A stretch of DNA of 9,959 bases from assembly GCA_023381035.1 (NCBI GenBank), contig JAMCTK010000001.1, forward strand, positions 1 through 9,959, in the 5' to 3' direction. The first letter of the stretch is position 1, and each line of letters begins with the position of its first letter. Position numbers and translations under genes: made by a program. Shown here one piece after another: positions 1 through 5,570 of the stretch. The notes beneath the pieces were generated by a model. That model searched no databases, was not told the DNA's origin, and saw nothing but the letters and a program-made list of their open reading frames with translations. This DNA comes from Patescibacteria group bacterium (GTDB lineage: Bacteria; Patescibacteria; Microgenomatia; Levybacterales; UBA12049).

Positions 1-151
1 GTTGACTAAAGCTTACGTTTTCTGGTCTTATTCGAAAAGAACTAAAAAGACCAACATTTTTTCCCAATGTTGCTTCTGGTGGCTTTATCTTTGCAGTAGT
101 ATTCTTGACTTCTTCTTTTTTTATATCAGGAGCAACAAATAAATCAGTCAT
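1..151 (-). CDS. N-terminal 50 codons of an unrecognised protein (cut by left edge)
   Basis: An open frame starts at the ATG at 151-149 and runs off the left edge after 50 codons. It begins MTDLFVAPDIKKEE and continues through a Lys/Pro-rich stretch to a segment reading GLFSSFRIRPENVSF. There is no signal peptide or membrane segment in the visible part, which looks like a soluble, charged N-terminal tail. The start lies 28 nt after the stop of the SpoIID-like gene on the same strand, so it is probably co-transcribed from the promoter near 1890. No Shine-Dalgarno-like sequence precedes the ATG, as for the other genes here. I do not recognise the family. The frame is supported by sensible amino-acid composition, lack of stops and its operon-like position, not by homology. 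A role in the envelope is possible from context only. Confidence 0.6.
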   Translation of the reverse strand, partial: MTDLFVAPDIKKEEVKNTTAKIKPPEATLGKNVGLFSSFRIRPENVSFSQ

Positions 152-179
152 AATTCAGTAAGTAATCGAGCAGGTGTTT

Positions 180-1871
180 CTAATTTCTTTCCACATTATA
201 CAACGGTCCAACAATTTGCAAATTAGCAGGAGCTCTTAGATTAAACCAATCTTTAAATTCGGAGCCGCTGAAAGATTGTGTTCCTCCATCACCAGATAGA
301 CTTATTGAAGTCGTTTTACCACTTCCAAAGTCGGTAGATACGGAAATACTGGAAACATTATTAAAAGGAGTAATGTTTTTTGAACGTAACTCTGATTTAA
401 CTCTTTCCTCGTTCCAAACTTCTCCTCCGTATGGATGAGGTTTATCCGTTTGATAAAGATGATCTTTTGTGGACGAATCAGCTCTGGCTAGTAAGATTAT
501 GTTGACCATGTCTGCAACCTCGGAGGGCTTTAGCCATGCAGTGTTTGAATATTGACCCCTTGCTCCCCAATCACAGTAAAACCAAGGAGATTCTTTATCA
601 TAGGCACGCTCATTAAGCTCTGCAAAGCTTGTTGGATTTCCTCCAGTGCCATCGAACTTTCCCAAGTTTTGGACATATCCTCCATGGGTTGAAGCATACT
701 GGGTGAATCCGGGATTTCCTCCATCCATCATTACCCATCCGGCTGTTGCGCTAACAGCTTGTTCCCAGTTTCCGCCTTTTGGATCCGGTCTAAAAACTTG
801 ACAAGCTTCAGTTGTGCAAATATGTCCATTTCTTTGCATGGAATTTAATGCGTAAGTTCTTGCAGCAACTGCTTGAGCTTTAAGAGCGTTCATGCCTCCT
901 TCATCCCCCCAGGAATTTGGAACCTCCCATATTCTTTTAACATAGTCTTCTATAGAGAAGTTTCCATAGCCATCAACGCTAACGTTTGCATTTTGATCAT
1001 AGTCTTTTTTCAGCGACATGTTTGGATAATATGCTTGAAGTATTTCTTCTTCTCCTTGCCCAGCTTTTGCTCTTCCGAAAGCTCCGTACTGATTGAGTCC
1101 ATTTCTATGAGGAGCACCATACGTAAAAAATGCCATTCTGGGAGAAAAACCAGGATCAACATTGCGGTCGTCGGAGCATCCCCTAGCAGAGGTCCCTGCG
1201 GACCTTGGGATATTCAAGCTACCTAATCTTCTTGAAATTAATTCTTGTTGTTTTGCCGAAAGCTGTGCTATTTGTCCGGAGAGCTTTGACTGGTAGTCCT
1301 TTGCTCCGGCAACGATTTTATCCAGTTTTGCAGATTGAACATCTAGATCGGACTTAATAACTGTCAATTTTTGTTGCTCCTGTTCAAGGCTCGCTTTGCG
1401 ATTTTCCAGGTCTTGAATTGCCAGTGCAATATTTGTAATTTTTACCTTATCATTATTTGTTACAACTCTTTGATAGGCAAGTAGCCTGGTTAGATCGGAA
1501 GCGTTTCCTGAGGAAAGAAAAATCAAAATCGGAGAAAAGTAATAGCTTTTAATATAATAATCGGCAATTGTCTTGTTTAAAATAGTTTGTTGCTTGGCAA
1601 GATTTTTGTAGCCGTCATCGATGCTCTTTTTTTTGACAACAATATCTTGATCTATTGCAGCTACCCGGTTTTTAATTCCTGTAATCTGGTTTTGAAGACT
1701 TGTGAGCTGTGACTCAAGAGGCTTGGTTGCTTTAATCGATTCATTTAAAGCGCCAGTCAAATCATTTATTTGCTTACTTATGTCTGCGAGCTCATCTGAG
1801 GAACTACGAGGAACATTTAGGAATAAAAAGAAGAATAGAGATAAAAAAAGAATGGAGAATTTTTTCTTCAT
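180..1871 (-). CDS. SpoIID/LytB-domain cell-wall protein with PcsB/CwlO-like coiled-coil N-terminus
   Basis: This 563-residue protein is probably exported and acts on peptidoglycan. SpoIID-family enzymes are lytic transglycosylases that cut glycan strands stripped of stem peptides. Residues 1-20 form a signal peptide or N-terminal anchor (MKKK followed by a Phe/Leu-rich core). Residues about 27-220 are heptad-like coiled coil rich in Gln, Lys and Ala, broken near 108-136 by a hydrophobic stretch and LLAYQRVV; this resembles the N-terminal domain of PcsB/CwlO-type hydrolases that dock on FtsX. The SpoIID part follows: a QYGAFGRAKAGQ motif (261-272) with ILQAYYPN (277-284), then IEDYVKRIWEVP (307-318) with E316 as the likely catalytic Glu, LKAQAVAARTYAL (330-342), CQVF (357-360), and AVSATAGWVM (372-381) with THGGY (395-399). 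The QYGA motif comes before the catalytic segment, whereas in SpoIID proper it lies at the C-terminus. Cys232, 352, 357 and 433 may form disulfides. It is divergent from the LytR_C gene. The family call is firm; activity and FtsEX control are inferred. Confidence 0.88.
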   Translation of the reverse strand: MKKKFSILFLSLFFFLFLNVPRSSSDELADISKQINDLTGALNESIKATKPLESQLTSLQNQITGIKNRVAAIDQDIVVKKKSIDDGYKNLAKQQTILNKTIADYYIKSYYFSPILIFLSSGNASDLTRLLAYQRVVTNNDKVKITNIALAIQDLENRKASLEQEQQKLTVIKSDLDVQSAKLDKIVAGAKDYQSKLSGQIAQLSAKQQELISRRLGSLNIPRSAGTSARGCSDDRNVDPGFSPRMAFFTYGAPHRNGLNQYGAFGRAKAGQGEEEILQAYYPNMSLKKDYDQNANVSVDGYGNFSIEDYVKRIWEVPNSWGDEGGMNALKAQAVAARTYALNSMQRNGHICTTEACQVFRPDPKGGNWEQAVSATAGWVMMDGGNPGFTQYASTHGGYVQNLGKFDGTGGNPTSFAELNERAYDKESPWFYCDWGARGQYSNTAWLKPSEVADMVNIILLARADSSTKDHLYQTDKPHPYGGEVWNEERVKSELRSKNITPFNNVSSISVSTDFGSGKTTSISLSGDGGTQSFSGSEFKDWFNLRAPANLQIVGPLYNVERN

Positions 1872-1882
1872 GGGACATTTTT

Positions 1883-1911
1883 ATTATAGCAAAGTCAAAC
1901 GTACTTGAAAA
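1883..1911 (-). promoter_or_regulatory. Promoter for the SpoIID-like gene (leaderless)
   Basis: On the minus strand a perfect TATAAT lies at 1888-1883. A TTTTCA -35 (4 of 6 consensus bases) lies at 1911-1906, with a 17-nt spacer. The expected start point is near 1876, only about 5 nt before the ATG at 1871, so the mRNA would be nearly leaderless, in keeping with the missing Shine-Dalgarno sequence. Its -35 bases overlap those of the opposite promoter at 1905-1932. The prediction is from the sequence only. Confidence 0.6.
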
Positions 1912-1932
1912 ATAGAGTCTCTGTGGTATACT
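1905..1932 (+). promoter_or_regulatory. Promoter for the LytR_C gene (extended -10, leaderless)
   Basis: TTGAAA (1905-1910, 5 of 6 consensus bases) and TATACT (1927-1932) are separated by 16 nt, and TGG directly before the -10 makes an extended -10 element. The expected start point is near 1939, about 4 nt before the ATG at 1943. A ribosome-binding site therefore cannot fit, and none is present. The -35 is shared with the leftward promoter, and the -10 lies inside a dyad at 1920-1937. Confidence 0.65.
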
Positions 1933-1937
1933 ACAGA
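1920..1937. promoter_or_regulatory. Operator-like inverted repeat CTGT-N8-ACAG over the -10
   Basis: The 18-bp element TCTGTGGTATACTACAGA is symmetric in 8 of 9 base pairs; the only break is the G/T pair at 1925/1932. It covers the whole -10 of the LytR_C promoter and lies just upstream of the divergent promoter. The CTGT/ACAG half-sites at this spacing equal the enterobacterial LexA-box core, but binding by any particular repressor is not shown. Part of the symmetry (GTATAC) comes from the -10 itself. Confidence 0.4.
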
Positions 1938-1942
1938 AAATT

Positions 1943-2527
1943 ATGGCCGACAATCCCTTTATTGATCCATCTTTTTCATATAACAAGCCTGAAAAACGTT
2001 TGTCTTCAAGAGTGGCAATTCTAATTGCCGGAATAGTTTTGGTGGTGTTGCTTCTTTTTGGAATTTCTAAGTATTTATCTTCTAAACCGGAAAAAACTGT
2101 ATCCGGCTCAGCTTTATCAACAACAACCACTCAAGCAGTAGAACCAACTTTAATAGCAACGCCGTCGCCAACTCTTAAGCCTGGAAAAATAACCCCAACC
2201 CCAACTAAAGCTTCCTCAAGCTCAATAGACAAAGCAACAGGACTTGATAGAGCCAAATTAACAGTTGCGATTGAAAACGGAAGCGGAGTAGTTGGTGCAG
2301 CGGGAAAAGCCTCGGCTTTATTAACAGGTCTTGGATACAAAGTAGCATCAACTGGGAATGCTGATAAATATACCTATGTAAACGTCACCATTCAAGTTAA
2401 GACGTCGAGTAGTAAATATATACCTCTTCTCAAAAAAGACCTTTCTTCTACATATACAATAGATGCCGCAACCTCTGATCTTCCTGTTGGTTCTTCGGCT
2501 GACGCCCTCATAATAATCGGAAAGTAA
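1943..2527 (+). CDS. Single-pass membrane protein with LytR_C domain
   Basis: This 194-residue protein has a short cytoplasmic N-terminus (1-23), one membrane helix at about 24-41 (VAILIAGIVLVVLLLFG), a Ser/Thr/Pro-rich extracytoplasmic linker (about 53-95, with TPSPTLKP and TPTPTK) and a C-terminal domain from about 105 to 193. The C-terminal domain begins LTVAIENGSGVVGAAGKAS and continues LLTGLGYKV, which matches the LytR_C family (PF13399). This domain is often found at the C-terminus of LytR-CpsA-Psr proteins or alone behind a membrane anchor. Its biochemical role is not established; it is linked to the cell envelope. The catalytic LCP domain is absent, so it is not a teichoic-acid or glycan ligase by itself. 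The ATG at 1943 is supported by the promoter 10 nt upstream. Divergent transcription from a cell-wall lytic gene suggests a shared envelope role (inference). Confidence 0.8.
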   Translation: MADNPFIDPSFSYNKPEKRLSSRVAILIAGIVLVVLLLFGISKYLSSKPEKTVSGSALSTTTTQAVEPTLIATPSPTLKPGKITPTPTKASSSSIDKATGLDRAKLTVAIENGSGVVGAAGKASALLTGLGYKVASTGNADKYTYVNVTIQVKTSSSKYIPLLKKDLSSTYTIDAATSDLPVGSSADALIIIGK

Positions 2528-2530
2528 AAC

Positions 2531-2559
2531 TTGCCAATTATTGGCCTTTAAAGTATAAA
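2531..2559 (+). promoter_or_regulatory. Promoter of the sugar-phosphate cluster (leaderless)
   Basis: TTGCCA (2531-2536, 5 of 6) and TATAAA (2554-2559, 5 of 6) have the ideal 17-nt spacer. The start point would be about 2566, directly before the ATG at 2567, so the kinase mRNA would be leaderless. The promoter begins three bases after the LytR_C stop codon, so the four downstream genes can be transcribed independently of that gene. Confidence 0.65.
2533..2545. promoter_or_regulatory. Perfect 13-bp dyad overlapping the -35 (candidate operator)
   Basis: GCCAATTATTGGC is two perfect 6-bp arms around a central T. It covers four bases of the -35 and the start of the spacer of the sugar-phosphate promoter. 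As a hairpin it would have only a 5-bp stem and no following T-run, so it is a poor terminator for the LytR_C gene. A repressor site is more likely, but the binding protein is unknown. Confidence 0.35.
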
Positions 2560-2566
2560 TAGATTG

Positions 2567-3538
2567 ATGCCTCAACACTTTGATCTAATAGTAATAGGAG
2601 ATGCTAAAATCGATGCATTTTTATCAATCGATAGCAACAACGAACACTTCAGGTTAAACAAGGAAACAGACGAACTTTGCGTTAAGCTTGGTGATAAAGC
2701 TTTTGTTGATAGTATTAAAATACTTCCGGGTGGAAATGCTTCTAATGTTGCTGTATCTATAAGCAGGCTAGGTTTTAAAGCGGCGATTATTGCAGAGGTT
2801 GGAACAGGGGTGTTTTCTGAAAAAGTAATTAAAAACCTTGAAAAAGAAAATGTCTCAACAGATCTTTTAAAAATTACAGATGTAAACACTTGCCTTTCTT
2901 TAGTCATAAATTATCAATCCGAAAGAACGGTTTTATCGGAGAGAATTGAAAAAGAAAATGACTTTGATTTCAATAATATCTCCGCGGATTGGATCTACAT
3001 AACTTCCTTAAGTAAAAAGTGGACAAATGCTTACGAAAAAGCTTTGCATTTTGCTAAAACTAACAATATACGGATAGCATTTAATCCGGGAACCGCCCAG
3101 CTGGACGGGGGATTTCCATTGATTGCAGAGATTATTAAAAATACTGAGATTCTTTTTATTAACAAAGAAGAAGCTCAGAGAATTTTACTTTCGAGAAACG
3201 CAAATTTTAGCGGTAAAAGCGTTGAAGATTTTCTCTTAGAAATACAAAAAATTGGTGTCAGAAATGTGGTAATTACGGACGGAGCAAACGGATCTTATTT
3301 AATCGATGAGTTTGGTAGAACTTTTAGAAAAAAAGAAGAAGAACATGAAGTTATAAATAGAGCCGGAGCAGGGGATTCCTACGCAAGCGGTTTTCTGGCT
3401 GCAATTTTAGCAGGTAAGGACCCCCAGGTGGCCATGGAATGGGGATCACAAAACGCAATTTCAGTAATTTCTAAAGTTGGTGCTCAGGCAGGACTTTTGA
3501 CCAGAGAGGAAATGGAAGAAAGAGCTAAAAGACTTTAA
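2567..3538 (+). CDS. PfkB-family carbohydrate kinase
   Basis: This 323-residue protein has the full length and motifs of the ribokinase/PfkB fold: an N-terminal strand with GDAKIDAF (11-18), the glycine pair GGNASNVAVSISRLG (55-69) that closes over the sugar, NPGTAQL (173-179), NKEEA (199-203), VVITDGANGSYL (234-245), and the anion-hole/catalytic motif GAGDSYASGF (267-276) with D270 as the likely base. It should transfer phosphate from ATP to a sugar or sugar phosphate in the cytoplasm; the substrate cannot be read from motifs. The ATG at 2567 is preferred over the in-frame TTG at 2564, because the promoter places the transcript start at about 2566. The next gene begins 6 nt after its stop and encodes a DUF2090 aldolase, the partner domain in fused IolC proteins, so 5-dehydro-2-deoxygluconokinase-like or phosphofructokinase-like activity are the leading options. 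Family confidence is high and substrate confidence is low. Confidence 0.9.
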   Translation: MPQHFDLIVIGDAKIDAFLSIDSNNEHFRLNKETDELCVKLGDKAFVDSIKILPGGNASNVAVSISRLGFKAAIIAEVGTGVFSEKVIKNLEKENVSTDLLKITDVNTCLSLVINYQSERTVLSERIEKENDFDFNNISADWIYITSLSKKWTNAYEKALHFAKTNNIRIAFNPGTAQLDGGFPLIAEIIKNTEILFINKEEAQRILLSRNANFSGKSVEDFLLEIQKIGVRNVVITDGANGSYLIDEFGRTFRKKEEEHEVINRAGAGDSYASGFLAAILAGKDPQVAMEWGSQNAISVISKVGAQAGLLTREEMEERAKRL

Positions 3539-3544
3539 TTCGCT

Positions 3545-4447
3545 ATGCAGGGTTATACAAAAAAATTATTTATTTTACCCTTTGATCACAGGTCTTCTTT
3601 TACCAAAGGATTGGTTGGAAAAGAGGATGGGCTACTCACTCCTTCGGAAAAAGATTACATAATTTCTCAGAAAAAACTTATTTACAAAGCATTTAAAAAA
3701 GCTGTAGAGAATAAAGTTCCCAAAGACCAATCTGCGATTTTAGTTGATGAGGAGTATGGAGACGAGATTTTAAAAGATGCTAATTTACACGGATTTAATA
3801 TTTTATTAACAACGGAGAAAAGTGGTCAAAAAGAATACGCTTTTCAATATGGGGAGAATTTTGGAGATCACATTAAAAAATATAGTCCATTATTTGCCAA
3901 AGCCCTTGTTAGATATAATCCTGACGATAGTCAGGACATAAAAAAAAGACAATTAGAAAATCTAAAAAAATTAAGCGATTTTTGTAATGGAAACAATATA
4001 AAACTTTTAATTGAACCTCTTGTTGTTCCAACAGAAGACCAGCTTACCATTGCGCACGGAGACAAAGAGATTTATATTAATACGCAGAGACCTTTTTTAG
4101 CAGCAAAACTAATACAAGATTTTCAGGATTATGGAATAGAACCTGACGTTTGGAAAATTGAGGGAACCAAGAATAAAAAAGGATACGAGGAAATAGTTAA
4201 AGTAGCCCGAAGAGATAATAGAGAAAATGTTGGCATAGTTGTTTTAGGCGGAGGGCAAAGCAGGGAAATTGTTGAGGATTGGATTAAGACTGCAGCAGAT
4301 GTTAAAGGAATAATTGGTTTTGCCGTAGGAAGAACAATTTTTTGGCAAGCATTATTAGACTTAAAAGAAAGAAAGATTAACGAAGATGAAGCAATTACAA
4401 GAATTAGCAATAACTTTATAAATTTTTATGAAATTTTTAATGAATAA
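3545..4447 (+). CDS. DUF2090/IolC C-terminal-type class I aldolase
   Basis: This 300-residue protein is predicted to be a TIM-barrel aldolase of the DUF2090 type (PF09863), the domain joined to the IolC kinase in some proteobacteria and related to LacD/DeoC-type class I aldolases. Visible marks are LFILPFDHRSSF (8-19) at the first strand, LVDEEYG (66-72), LLIEPLVVP (154-162), PDVWKIEG (200-207) with K204 as the candidate Schiff-base lysine (compare the K-I/V-E of LacD), VLGGGQS (233-239) and GFAVGRTIFW (258-267), the last two likely phosphate-binding. It would split a phosphorylated keto sugar into DHAP and an aldehyde. It follows the kinase gene by 6 nt and abuts rpiB directly (TAA then ATG), so it is translated within the same operon. 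Whether the substrate is deoxyketogluconate phosphate, fructose bisphosphate or something else is open. No other inositol-catabolism gene is in the window. Confidence 0.8.
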   Translation: MQGYTKKLFILPFDHRSSFTKGLVGKEDGLLTPSEKDYIISQKKLIYKAFKKAVENKVPKDQSAILVDEEYGDEILKDANLHGFNILLTTEKSGQKEYAFQYGENFGDHIKKYSPLFAKALVRYNPDDSQDIKKRQLENLKKLSDFCNGNNIKLLIEPLVVPTEDQLTIAHGDKEIYINTQRPFLAAKLIQDFQDYGIEPDVWKIEGTKNKKGYEEIVKVARRDNRENVGIVVLGGGQSREIVEDWIKTAADVKGIIGFAVGRTIFWQALLDLKERKINEDEAITRISNNFINFYEIFNE

Positions 4448-4894
4448 ATGAAAATATATTTGGCTACGGATCATGCGGGTTTTGATTTGAAACAAAAGCT
4501 GAAAAAAGCTCTTGAAGATGAAGGATTTGAGGTTGAAGATTGCGGAGCCTTTGTTTTTGATAAAGATGATGACTATCCTGATTTTATAAAAGTTGCAGCG
4601 GAGAAAGTGGCTCAAAATCCAGGATCTTTCGGCGTTGTTTTTGGTAAATCAGGACAAGGGGAGCAAATTGCAGCAAATAAAGTAAAAGGAATTAGAGCAG
4701 CACTTGGATTTAACGAAGAAAATGTAAGACTTTCCAGAGAACATAATAACGCAAATGTTTTATCTCTTGGTTTTGATTTTGTTCCATTTGAAAAAGCAAA
4801 AGAATTGATTAAGCTTTTTGTTAATACGAAATTTACTGAGGAAGAAAGACATGTGAGGAGAATTAACAAGATAAGAGAAATCGAAGATAATTAA
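4448..4894 (+). CDS. rpiB: Ribose-5-phosphate isomerase B, Glu-type (actinobacterial-like)
   Basis: At 148 residues this is a normal-length RpiB, interconverting ribulose 5-phosphate and ribose 5-phosphate in the cytoplasm. Seen motifs are the N-terminal ATDHAGFDLK (6-15), DCGAF (31-35), DDDYPDF (40-46), GKSGQGEQIAANKVKGIRAA (66-85) and REHNNANVLSLG (97-108) with H99. In Escherichia coli RpiB a Cys acts as the base in a CGTGxG motif. Here that position is Gly66 and E72 of GEQ takes the place of the catalytic Glu described for Mycobacterium tuberculosis RpiB. The DDDYP motif, the PGS and the HVRRI tail also look like the mycobacterial form. The ATG follows the aldolase stop with no gap, suggesting coupled translation. 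Some RpiB-family enzymes use other sugar phosphates (LacAB, allose 6-phosphate), but the motifs favour ribose 5-phosphate. Confidence 0.92.
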   Translation: MKIYLATDHAGFDLKQKLKKALEDEGFEVEDCGAFVFDKDDDYPDFIKVAAEKVAQNPGSFGVVFGKSGQGEQIAANKVKGIRAALGFNEENVRLSREHNNANVLSLGFDFVPFEKAKELIKLFVNTKFTEEERHVRRINKIREIEDN

Positions 4895-4922
4895 GTAAAG
4901 ACTAAAAATAGCAAGATTTGTT

Positions 4923-5570
4923 ATGTGTGATATTATTCCCGGAATTTTAGAAAAAGATTGGCCGTCAATTGAGGAAAAAATTCATAAGGTTAAGGATTTT
5001 TCCAAAACAATTCATATAGATATAATAGATGGAAAATTTGCTCCCAATACTACTTTTCTAGATCCAAAACCGTTTAAGAAATACAGCGATAAAATTTTAT
5101 TTGAAGTTCATATGATGGTTGATGAACCGATTAATTATCTTCAGTCTTTTGCCAATGCCGGATTTAAACGCTTTTTGGGGCACATAGAAAGAATGAGTGA
5201 TCAGGTTGATTTTGTTTCCAAAGCACAAAATCTTGGAGAAGTAGTACTGGCAATAGACGGTCCGACTTCGATAGAAGCAGTAAAAGTTGATTATCAAGAT
5301 TTGGACGGACTTCTGGTTATGACAATAAAAGCAGGCTTTTCAGGACAAAAATTTATGCCGGAATACCTGGAAAAAATAAAAAAGATTGTTAAAAAAGTTC
5401 AAGACGAACAGTTAGATCCGCTGGTTATAGAAGTTGATGGTGGAATAAATGACCAAACAATGCTTGAAGCAAAAAAAGCAGGTGCTTCTCGATTTATTAC
5501 GACAAGTTATTTATTCAACGGTGAGCCAAAGAAAAACTACAAGAAGCTTAAAGATTTATCTATTGGTTAG
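4923..5570 (+). CDS. rpe: Ribulose-phosphate 3-epimerase, divergent
   Basis: This 215-residue protein has the length and TIM-barrel motif order of Rpe, which interconverts ribulose 5-phosphate and xylulose 5-phosphate. The expected metal and acid-base residues are present: H31 and D33 in HIDIIDGKFAPN (31-42), H63 in EVHMMVDEP (61-69) and D172 in VDGGI (171-175). MTIKAGFSGQKF (133-144) matches the flexible substrate loop. Several usual positions differ: the N-terminal Ser of the SILSAD motif is Gly7, the PGF loop is AGF, and the phosphate-binding GSAIF-like segment reads TTSYLF (193-198). It could therefore be a true Rpe with drift, or an epimerase for a related ketose phosphate. It lies 28 nt after rpiB on the same strand, so the two pentose-phosphate enzymes are probably co-expressed. 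Its last 15 bp overlap the end of the convergent penicillin-binding protein gene. Confidence 0.83.
   Translation: MCDIIPGILEKDWPSIEEKIHKVKDFSKTIHIDIIDGKFAPNTTFLDPKPFKKYSDKILFEVHMMVDEPINYLQSFANAGFKRFLGHIERMSDQVDFVSKAQNLGEVVLAIDGPTSIEAVKVDYQDLDGLLVMTIKAGFSGQKFMPEYLEKIKKIVKKVQDEQLDPLVIEVDGGINDQTMLEAKKAGASRFITTSYLFNGEPKKNYKKLKDLSIG

Noticed and set aside
2131..2340. 69-codon minus-strand open frame opposite the LytR_C gene
   Set aside because: It mirrors the low-complexity Ser/Thr/Pro linker and LytR_C start, and has no motif or start signal.
2533..2550. Possible terminator after the LytR_C gene
   Set aside because: The hairpin would have a 5-bp stem with a 3-nt loop and no T-run. The next gene's promoter occupies the same bases, so an operator fits better.
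4895..4922. Possible separate promoter for rpe (TAAAAA near 4903)
   Set aside because: There is no acceptable -35 at 16-18 nt spacing, the -10 is poor, and the gene sits 28 nt behind rpiB in an operon.
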